NCBI GenBank assembly: GCA_002382025.1
Contig: DFZB01000008.1
Span: 1-10,792, forward strand
Direction of reading: 5' to 3'
From: Patescibacteria group bacterium UBA4067
GTDB lineage: Bacteria; Patescibacteriota; Minisyncoccia; Minisyncoccales; Minisyncoccaceae
Length of the DNA: 10,792 nt
The position numbers were made by a program, and so were the translations under genes. The notes beneath the pieces are model-generated. The model saw only the letters and a list, made by a program, of their open reading frames with translations, ran no database searches and was not told the DNA's origin. Shown here one piece after another: positions 6,654 to 10,792 of this stretch (within the stretch, counting starts at the first letter, position 1; every line of letters starts with the position of its first letter).

Positions 6654-6682
6654 TTGACATAGCAATATTAATATTATATAAA
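6654..6682 (+). promoter_or_regulatory. Promoter of the plus-strand membrane protein gene
   Basis: TTGACA (6654-6659), 17-nt spacer, TATAAA (6677-6682). The predicted transcript start is at or next to the GTG at 6690, so the message would be leaderless or nearly so. Confidence 0.8.
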
Positions 6683-6689
6683 ACAATAA

Positions 6690-6902
6690 GTGATATCCTT
6701 GTTTACAATCTCGTTAATCATTGGGGCTGTAGTGTCCTGCTTTATAGCAACGATGCTATATGTTCGTGATCGTCGATATCGATTAAGATCAGTTAGGCCA
6801 GTTGAGGCATATTGGGTTGGGATGTTTGCTATTTTAATATTTGTGGTTTACTCACTTTTAATAACCACAGTATTTGTTGGTTGGAAGTTGTTATCGACAT
6901 AA
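6690..6902 (+). CDS. Small two-helix membrane protein, 70 aa
   Basis: This is the only convincing plus-strand gene in the window. It has two hydrophobic segments (about 3-24 and 42-64) joined by a strongly basic loop with VRDRRYRLRSVR, so by the positive-inside rule both ends face outward and the loop is in the cytoplasm. No family is recognised; small two-helix proteins include holin-like, toxin-like and accessory subunits, but nothing here decides between them. The start is GTG at 6690, with no SD and a strong promoter ending just before it, which favours leaderless translation; a TTG at 6699 is an alternative. A strong terminator follows within 15 nt. Its reversed orientation and reversed X element suggest the module was inserted or flipped as a unit. 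Confidence 0.75.
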   Translation: MISLFTISLIIGAVVSCFIATMLYVRDRRYRLRSVRPVEAYWVGMFAILIFVVYSLLITTVFVGWKLLST

Positions 6903-6912
6903 GAATTTGTCC

Positions 6913-6949
6913 GAGGTTGAAAAAGGACATTAAATAAACCTCTTTTTTT
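6913..6949 (+). terminator. Terminator of the plus-strand membrane protein gene
   Basis: GAGGTT (6913-6918) pairs with AACCTC (6937-6942), followed by seven T. Confidence 0.8.
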
Positions 6950-6980
6950 ATACAAATTATCAATGAGTGATTTTTAAATT

Positions 6981-7098
6981 TGCAGGCAAGCAAGGCCTAG
7001 AATCCTTACCTTCTAAGTGGTGTAATGGTTCTTTAGGGGTCTTAGCGATGGCTAATTTGAGGTGTCTGGGTTTGGGTAAAATGAGATAAATAAGACAG
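6981..7098. repeat. M5 repeat, copy 2 (junction I7)
   Basis: This is the homologue of 4454-4571, also starting at a core-like tgcagg. On the minus strand this copy has an open frame (6960-7157) containing LPKPRHLKLAIAKTPKEPLH, matching the broken frame of copy 1. Many differences fall at third codon positions of that frame, but a plus-strand frame (GSLGVL..NLRCLGLGKMR) is nearly as well conserved, so coding is unproven. Confidence 0.65.
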
Positions 7099-7108
7099 TA
7101 TAAAAGGA

Positions 7109-7175
7109 ATTTATTTGACAAGTAAGTTGCGATGTCGATGGTATAAGCTTGGAACATTTTTGAAGTTTTGTGTAT
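7109..7175. repeat. Second core of junction I7: partial M2 + diverged M4
   Basis: The M2 piece atttatttgacaagtaagtt abuts a core-like gttgcgatg and then a diverged M4 arm (tataagcttggaac). Together with the M5 copy this makes a double junction, as if a module between the two cores had been lost. Confidence 0.5.
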
Positions 7176-7198
7176 AAAAAAAGACTTTTTAAGTCTTT
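7176..7198 (-). terminator. Terminator of the 160-aa protein gene
   Basis: AAAGACTT/AAGTCTTT stem with a 3-nt loop, then a U run on the minus strand; it overlaps the stop codon at 7189-7191. Confidence 0.8.
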
Positions 7199-7671
7199 GT
7201 TTTTAACTTTTTGAAGCGATCTTCTTCCCAGTAGATTGCTCCTTTTTCACATGTGGACGAAGAAGCAATCCCAGAGGCTATTGTTATGGCTTCTCCGAGA
7301 AGAATCCATACTGGCTCAGAAAGATTGTTTTCGTTTGCTGAGATATTAGGAGGAAATAATACAATAGCTTGTTCTTGATACTCTCTTCCAGGCCCGTTTC
7401 CCGTTAGAAATGGAGCTCCGCGAATCTCAATTTTGGGAAGAAAATTCTGTTCGTTTTTTTCTGGTAATCTGTGCCAAATTTCGAAGCGGGTTGATTTGCT
7501 ACCTAGATTTGACAAAGAATATTCCGTGTAGGCAATAAAGCCCTTATCGTTAATCTCCAAGACATCATACTCTTGTCCATTCCGATTAATTTTTTGTGGT
7601 TTGGATTTATTCCAGTAGCTCGTAGCAAGGCGACGAAATACCAATAGAGGAATATCTTTTACGTCTATCAT
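7189..7671 (-). CDS. Unknown 160-aa protein
   Basis: I do not recognise this protein. I start it at ATG 7671, which has AGGA 8 nt upstream; the ATG three codons earlier (7680) overlaps that SD. It looks soluble and of mixed structure: a helical N-terminus (IPLLVFRRLATSYW), strands with EYDVLEINDKGFIAYTEYSL, and a glycine-rich RGAPFLTGNGPGREYQ at about 84-99, followed by the hydrophobic VWILLGEAITIASGIASSS at about 121-139 and the basic end KKLKTKT. The hydrophobic stretch is short and mixed with small residues, so more likely a buried helix than a membrane span. A possible -35 (TTGACT) with a poor -10 lies upstream, beyond the M2 terminator at 7768-7791. Confidence 0.75.
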   Translation of the reverse strand: MIDVKDIPLLVFRRLATSYWNKSKPQKINRNGQEYDVLEINDKGFIAYTEYSLSNLGSKSTRFEIWHRLPEKNEQNFLPKIEIRGAPFLTGNGPGREYQEQAIVLFPPNISANENNLSEPVWILLGEAITIASGIASSSTCEKGAIYWEEDRFKKLKTKT

Positions 7672-7767
7672 TACTATCATCCTAGCTCAGAAATTTTAAG
7701 AGCTAATAAGATATTTACAATTTTAATTTAATAAGTCAATAGCAGTAATTCATCTTTCCTTTTAGAC

Positions 7768-7791
7768 AAAAACCAACACAATAACTGGTTT
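7768..7791 (-). terminator. M2-type terminator, copy 2
   Basis: On the minus strand AAACCA and TGGTTT pair around an ATTGT-containing loop and run into TTTTTG. A second small hairpin (AACTTA/TAAGTT) precedes it at about 7791-7811. Its relative is at 1942-1964. Confidence 0.6.
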
Positions 7792-7809
7792 AACTTATTT
7801 GACAAGTAA

Positions 7810-7903
7810 GTTGCAGGCCGAGTCGAGCTCGAACCCCAGGGATATAGACCCCACAAAGAAAATTTAAGTAGTATTATCTTGTTGTTTAGACGCGACTCGA
7901 GCT
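7810..7903 (-). repeat. Junction I8: core + M3 tRNA-like repeat, copy 1
   Basis: After the core gttgcagg comes an approximately 90-bp element found again at 9188-9273. On the minus strand CGAGTCG and CGACTCG (7893-7899 and 7819-7825) form a 7-bp closing stem like a tRNA acceptor; inside are a GGG..CCC hairpin and GGGGTTCGAG, which resembles a T-arm. I could not fit an anticodon arm, so it does not pass as a working tRNA. It is best described as a structured, tRNA-derived boundary repeat. Confidence 0.65.
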
Positions 7904-7945
7904 ATTTAAAAAAGTGACAAAAGTGACACAAATTGCATATAAAAG

Positions 7946-8701
7946 TTATGTTGCATTGTCATTTTTAAGAAAAAGAAGCCACTCTTTTTCTAGTTGATTA
8001 ACGTTTTTTTGATAAATTTTTTCTACCTCTAATAAGTTTTCAGTAACCTTTTTTTTCCTTGAGGTATTTTGATACATCTTTTTAAAATTCTCTTTACCAT
8101 GAGACTCAATAAGATATTTAATAAAAGATCCAACCTGAGGATAAATAACTGTTGGCTCTACATGTTCCCAATTATTATTATTGCAGAGCAAATCTATTGA
8201 ATATAGTTTTTTCCCATCCACTAATTCTTTAGTAGCCAAATGTAAATTTCTGTTCAAAAAAGTGTTTTCCATGTATTGAGCTAATCCTTCGCAAAACAAA
8301 TAAATAGATAACCCCCAAGGTAGTGATAGTAGGTGGGTGTCTTCGTGTTCTCTTATAAACTTACACTTTTCATTGTAGACAACATGAATTTCGAATTTTT
8401 TAGGATTATTATTCTCTAATTCTTCCCAAATTGCATTGCCCGGACTGTCGTCCCCCATTAATAAAATTTTTTCCTGTATTGATGAATATATGTAATAATC
8501 AATCTTTCTGTTATTATCTAGTTCTAAAAAGGAAAGTATTTTTAAATGATGCTCTTCTTTTAGTTTAATAATTTCTTTAATGTTTTTTTCTGCTAAAGAA
8601 TTTTTTTGAAAATTAAAAACATAATGAGGAGATTCCTCTTTATTAAAAGGACAGACCAAATAATCATTTTTATACCATGGTATGTCTTGTGTGTATTTCA
8701 T
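7946..8701 (-). CDS. HExxH zinc metallopeptidase (peptidase MA-like gluzincin)
   Basis: This 251-residue protein has a zincin active site: REHEDTHLL with HEDTH at about 119-123, and EGLAQYMEN with Glu at about 138 as the likely third Zn ligand. Before it come YIYSSIQEKI and FEIHVVYNEKC, and after it YPQVGSFIKYLIESHGKENF, the usual surroundings in the peptidase MA family, a gluzincin clan that includes many uncharacterised bacterial peptidases. No signal peptide is visible, so it would act in the cytoplasm unless exported another way. The gene lies 65 nt downstream of a small membrane-anchored protein in the same module and may work with it. The start ATG lacks an SD. Its DNA is very AT-rich compared with modules further left. 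Confidence 0.85.
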   Translation of the reverse strand: MKYTQDIPWYKNDYLVCPFNKEESPHYVFNFQKNSLAEKNIKEIIKLKEEHHLKILSFLELDNNRKIDYYIYSSIQEKILLMGDDSPGNAIWEELENNNPKKFEIHVVYNEKCKFIREHEDTHLLSLPWGLSIYLFCEGLAQYMENTFLNRNLHLATKELVDGKKLYSIDLLCNNNNWEHVEPTVIYPQVGSFIKYLIESHGKENFKKMYQNTSRKKKVTENLLEVEKIYQKNVNQLEKEWLLFLKNDNAT

Positions 8702-8766
8702 TGGTTAAATATAGCATAAAATAAAATATAAAAAAAAGTCTTTTTTTGAATAATTTCTTACAATAA

Positions 8767-9045
8767 TTAATATTTTAGATTTTTTAAGTTTTCTTGAAGT
8801 TTTTCGTAATTTAAAAATGATTGAAATGGACTTTTTAATTTAATTCCATATTTTTTACACATTTTTACATCTTCTGAGTCGTAACTTTTCCACAAAAAAG
8901 CATCGTTTTCTTTAGATCTAATAGATATTTTTAAAAGTTCTTTACAATATTTTTCTTCTTCTTTCTCTGTCGGGCTTTTATAATTTATTATTACTATAGC
9001 TAAAATTATGATTATTAAAGAAGTTGTTACTATTTTTTTGTTCAT
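8767..9045 (-). CDS. Small membrane-anchored protein, 92 aa
   Basis: I start this at ATG 9045 (MNKKIVTT). A longer in-frame start at 9096 would translate through a leader hairpin conserved upstream of the next gene to the right, where it is out of frame. Residues about 5-21 form a single hydrophobic anchor, followed by a charged, Lys/Glu-rich domain with two Cys (about 34 and 63). That spacing would allow a disulfide if the domain lies outside the membrane. No lipobox is seen and no family is recognised. It precedes the metallopeptidase gene by 65 nt in the same orientation and module, so the two are probably cotranscribed. An A/U-only hairpin at about 8729-8748 could weaken read-through. Confidence 0.7.
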   Translation of the reverse strand: MNKKIVTTSLIIIILAIVIINYKSPTEKEEEKYCKELLKISIRSKENDAFLWKSYDSEDVKMCKKYGIKLKSPFQSFLNYEKLQENLKNLKY

Positions 9046-9063
9046 ATTTTTAAAGTTAAAAAT

Positions 9064-9190
9064 AAACACCTTAAAATAATAAGGTGTTTCCATCAATAAT
9101 ATTGATTAATAAATTGTATCTTGGTGCAATCATTGTTTTTTTTAAAAACTATGCGACTCGTGCGTTTTAACTACGCTCAAGTTGGTAGGC
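9064..9190. repeat. Long direct repeat, copy 1 (M1 with leader)
   Basis: About 125 bp nearly identical to 9854-9980 (roughly nine substitutions and one short indel by eye). It contains, left to right, a perfect 10-bp inverted repeat (aaacacctta with taaggtgttt, 9064-9089), ttgattaataaattgt, the M1 inverted repeat and the core gttggtagg. It forms the leader of the small membrane-protein gene. Confidence 0.85.
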
Positions 9191-9273
9191 CAAGTCGAGC
9201 TCGAACCCCGGGATGTATACCCCACAAGGAAATTTTAAGTAGCTTTATCTTACCATATCTACGCGACTCGAGC
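9188..9273 (-). repeat. Junction I9: M3 tRNA-like repeat, copy 2
   Basis: This matches 7816-7903 over its whole length. The closing stem keeps pairing despite a change (CGAGTCG with CGACTTG, one G-U), and the GGG..CCC hairpin and the GGGGTTCGAG motif are kept. Its right end overlaps the last codons of the HEPN-like gene (KARVA stop), so that gene's terminus is supplied by the repeat. Confidence 0.7.
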
Positions 9274-9831
9274 TTTACTAAATATATCTTTAATAATTTC
9301 AAATTCTTTTTTTGTTTCTTCTAATTCTTTTGCTCCCTCTTCCTTTGTTTCGCGAACTTTATTTATTGTAAAGTCATATCTAATATCTTCAAAATCTTGA
9401 ATGGTAAAAATTTTTTCATCTCTTGTTGTAATTTTATAATATTTAAAGTTATTTTCTATTTTTTCGATATGTTTAATGTTTACTTCTTCAATTTTTTTTG
9501 GAGAAACTAAGTTAAGAAGTTCATTTAACTTATGCGATTTTAATTTACTACGTGGAGCTTCAAGCTTTTTTATATATTCTTCTTTTCCAATAGATAATAT
9601 TATTAATAGCTTTAAAATTAATTCAAAATTATAAGAAAATAATATTTCTATCGATCTATTATATAGTCCCCCAGTTAATTTTGGACAAACATCGCTAAGT
9701 GAGTATTCTATAAACATAAGATTACTATCAATGCGACCAATTAGATAACTTTTATAATCTTCTTTCTCTAGAACGTCTTTTTTAGCTTTTTTTATAATTT
9801 TTCTAAAATTATTTTTTTCTTCGTCGTTCAT
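9259..9831 (-). CDS. HEPN-like helical protein, 190 aa
   Basis: This is an all-helical, charged protein. I use ATG 9831 (MNDEEK), which sits at the same place after the conserved leader hairpin as the start of the next gene; ATG 9852 is an alternative. LKSHKLNELLNLV (His at about 100) and FEDIRYDFT (Arg-Tyr at about 151-152) fit the wording of many HEPN-type proteins, in which a helix with H.L..L is followed by a later helix with RY. The classical nuclease motif Rx4-6H is not visible, so RNase activity is doubtful; it could be an inactive or partner-type HEPN. HEPN proteins are common in toxin-antitoxin and phage-defence systems. The last codons lie inside the M3 repeat, which suggests the original C-terminus was replaced. 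Confidence 0.6.
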   Translation of the reverse strand: MNDEEKNNFRKIIKKAKKDVLEKEDYKSYLIGRIDSNLMFIEYSLSDVCPKLTGGLYNRSIEILFSYNFELILKLLIILSIGKEEYIKKLEAPRSKLKSHKLNELLNLVSPKKIEEVNIKHIEKIENNFKYYKITTRDEKIFTIQDFEDIRYDFTINKVRETKEEGAKELEETKKEFEIIKDIFSKARVA

Positions 9832-9853
9832 ATTTAGTTTTTTTAACAACATA

Positions 9854-9980
9854 AAACACCTTAAAATAATAAGGTGTTTCCATCGATAATGTTGATTAAT
9901 AAATTGTTTCTTGGTGTAATCATCGTTTTAAAAACTACGCGACTCGTGCGCTTTAACTACGCTCAAGTTGGCAGGGGCGG
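9854..9980. repeat. Long direct repeat, copy 2, at the tRNA-Trp 3' end
   Basis: The tRNA-proximal partner of 9064-9190, offset by 790 bp. It contains the 10-bp inverted repeat at 9854-9879 (possibly also the terminator of the tRNA-Trp transcript) and M1, and runs into the end of tRNA-Trp. The two copies bracket the HEPN-like gene as an excisable-looking unit. Confidence 0.85.
9942..9968. other. Candidate recombination core (M1 imperfect inverted repeat)
   Basis: Arms actcgtgcg and cgctcaagt match as inverted repeats at 7 of 9 positions around the 9-bp centre ctttaacta, ending exactly where the encoded tRNA-Trp CCA begins. Arm-spacer-arm sites of this size at a tRNA 3' end are typical of tyrosine-recombinase attachment sites. 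The assignment is inference, as no recombinase gene is seen here. Confidence 0.5.
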
Positions 9981-10043
9981 TAGGATTCGAACCCACAAGT
10001 CTTCTTTTGGAGAGAAGCAGTTTGCCGTTGAGCTTACGCCCCT
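9969..10043 (-). tRNA. tRNA-Trp (CCA anticodon)
   Basis: The acceptor stem is AGGGGCG/CGCCCCT, with the anticodon stem CTTCT/AGAAG around loop CTCCAAA (anticodon CCA), the T-arm GTGGG TTCGAAT CCTAC, discriminator G and a genomically encoded CCA tail. The D-stem has one mismatch (C against A). It lies 8 nt downstream of rpmG. The tail and adjacent bases form the core repeated through the cassette array. Neither neighbouring tRNA encodes CCA. Confidence 0.95.
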
Positions 10044-10051
10044 AAAGCTAA

Positions 10052-10216
10052 TTATTTCTTAGCTTCTTTATGGATTGTATGTTTCTTGCAATATTTACAG
10101 AATTTACTTAATTCTATCTTATCCTCTACACCCTTTGATTTAATAGTGAAATAAACAGATTTCTTACAATCTTTACATACAAGCCTAATTCTTTTTTTCT
10201 TTTTATTTGTTGCCAT
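10052..10216 (-). CDS. rpmG: Ribosomal protein L33
   Basis: This 54-residue protein has a basic N-terminus (MATNKKKKRIRLVC) and two zinc-ribbon Cys pairs, CKDC and CKYC, plus the closing KKHTIHKE typical of bacterial L33 of the Zn-binding (C+) type. L33 binds 23S rRNA in the large subunit near the E site. No SD is visible before the ATG, as at several starts in this window. It lies between tRNA-Thr and tRNA-Trp with short gaps and is probably processed from one transcript with them. Confidence 0.95.
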   Translation of the reverse strand: MATNKKKKRIRLVCKDCKKSVYFTIKSKGVEDKIELSKFCKYCKKHTIHKEAKK

Positions 10217-10250
10217 ATTATTTATTATTTAATCTTTAAAAAATAATCGG

Positions 10251-10322
10251 AGCCGATGGGGAGAATCGGACCCCCGACCTTTCCCTTACCAAGGGAATGT
10301 TCTGCCACTGAACTACATCGGC
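10251..10322 (-). tRNA. tRNA-Thr (GGT anticodon)
   Basis: Acceptor stem GCCGATG/CATCGGC, anticodon stem TTCCC/GGGAA with loop TTGGTAA, and an intact T-arm with GGTCCGATTCTCC. CCA is not encoded (the sequence continues CCG). Confidence 0.95.
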
Positions 10323-10329
10323 AGTCAAG

Positions 10330-10412
10330 TGGGCAAGGAGGGACTTGCACCCCCGAAGGCCGAAGCCACCTGATTTACAGTCAGGCCCGTTTGACTACTT
10401 TGGTACTTGCCC
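10330..10412 (-). tRNA. tRNA-Tyr (GTA anticodon)
   Basis: A class II tRNA with acceptor GGGCAAG/CTTGCCC, anticodon stem CCTGA/TCAGG with loop CTGTAAA, a long variable arm (GGCTTCGGCC core) and T-loop TGCAAGT. CCA is not encoded. It lies 7 nt from tRNA-Thr and 27 nt after the trmD stop. Confidence 0.95.
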
Positions 10413-10439
10413 GATGAAAGTATATTAGCAAACTTTTTA

Positions 10440-10792
10440 TTATTTTTCAATAACCTTTTTTCTCTTATCTCTCCAGCTTTGTATTTCTTTGTGGTTTCCA
10501 GATAATAATACCTTAGGAACCTTCCATTTATTGAATATTTCTGGTCTTGTGTATTGAGGATATTCAATAAATCCCCCATTCTTGGTTATTCTTTGTTTTA
10601 ATAGCTCTTCTTTTCCTATTACATTGGGTATTAACCTAGCTATTGTTTCAATAACAATCATGGCAGGAAGCTCTCCTCCCATTAAATCATATTCGCCTAT
10701 TGATATATCTTCATCAATTAATTTATTTATTGTTTCGTCAACTCCTTCGTATCTTCCACAAATTAAAATAATTTGATCGTATTTTTTAAGTT
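10440..10792 (-). CDS. trmD: tRNA (guanine-N1)-methyltransferase, C-terminal half (5' end outside window)
   Basis: 116 residues to the stop codon are present, about half the usual length, because the gene runs off the right edge. TrmD hallmarks are LICGRYEGVDE, ISIGEYDLMGGELPA (the knotted SPOUT region that binds S-adenosylmethionine) and EYPQYTRPEIF...VPKVLLSGNH. The enzyme methylates G37 next to the anticodon of tRNAs reading CUN, CCN and CGG and prevents frameshifting. The gene leads directly into tRNA-Tyr and the rest of the core block. Confidence 0.97.
   Translation of the reverse strand, partial: LKKYDQIILICGRYEGVDETINKLIDEDISIGEYDLMGGELPAMIVIETIARLIPNVIGKEELLKQRITKNGGFIEYPQYTRPEIFNKWKVPKVLLSGNHKEIQSWRDKRKKVIEK

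Noticed and set aside
6448..6660. 70-aa minus-strand frame
   Set aside because: It translates through the conserved noncoding X element and overlaps the 38-aa frame in another phase; its composition looks random.
7816..9273. M3 elements as working tRNA genes
   Set aside because: An acceptor-like stem and T-loop-like motif exist, but I could not form a proper anticodon stem or a 5-bp T-stem in either copy.
9121..9324. 67-aa plus-strand frame (contains RPSRARTPG)
   Set aside because: It is antisense to the M1/M3 junction repeats; peptides of this type commonly arise from tRNA-like sequence read backwards.
1981..9980. Integron with attC sites
   Set aside because: The core does not fit GTTRRRY/RYYYAAC, the paired attC arms are missing, and no integron integrase is visible; the resemblance is only in layout.
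9874..10062. 62-aa plus-strand frame (contains GRGGRIRTH)
   Set aside because: It is antisense to tRNA-Trp and its downstream repeat, so a false gene.
10325..10579. 84-aa minus-strand frame
   Set aside because: It is out of frame with trmD and runs through tRNA-Tyr.
1..10792. UGA recoded as glycine
   Set aside because: The zinc-finger gene ends in UGA within a strong terminator, and no real gene needs UGA read through.

Overview
The window reads as a low-GC Patescibacteria (CPR)-type genome, most likely Parcubacteria-like. This is inferred from the short, densely packed AT-rich genes, many starts without a Shine-Dalgarno (SD) sequence, mostly unrecognisable proteins and a truncated set of core genes at the right edge. 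UGA is used as a stop (for example at 4607), so the UGA=Gly code of Gracilibacteria/Absconditabacteria is unlikely. The phylum is an inference, not something the sequence proves.

Right edge (9969-10792): a conserved core block, all on the minus strand: the 3' half of trmD, tRNA-Tyr(GTA), tRNA-Thr(GGT), rpmG (L33) and tRNA-Trp(CCA), with only 7-35 bases between neighbours. In many bacteria tRNA-Trp is followed by secE-nusG. Here an accessory region begins directly at its 3' end.

1-9968: an array of about ten small modules. Each holds one or two genes, nearly all on the minus strand, and many have their own promoter and Rho-independent terminator. Neighbouring modules meet at a short core resembling GTTG(G)CAGG, which is the complement of the tRNA-Trp 3' end (CCTGCCAAC). 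The flanks of this core are shuffled between junctions from a few repeat families: M1 (tRNA-Trp downstream sequence with an imperfect inverted repeat), M2 (hairpin plus terminator), X (operator-like), M3 (about 90 bp, tRNA-like), M4 (post-terminator module) and M5 (about 118 bp). I read it as a tRNA-anchored cassette array built by repeated integration at the tRNA-Trp end. No integrase is visible in the window.

Cargo, read from the tRNA leftwards: a HEPN-like protein; a small membrane-anchored protein followed by an HExxH metallopeptidase; an unknown 160-aa protein; a two-helix membrane protein on the plus strand with small ORFs beside it; an unknown 138-aa protein; a zinc-finger protein with DnaJ-like CxxCxG motifs; a possible Cys-His-Asp hydrolase; an HD-domain phosphohydrolase; a protein with NPxTP helical repeats; and a large protein with a central WCTAG motif and 21-residue solenoid repeats that runs off the left edge. 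Three promoters (two minus, one plus) carry the same X element exactly 8 nt upstream of the -35 box, which suggests shared regulation.
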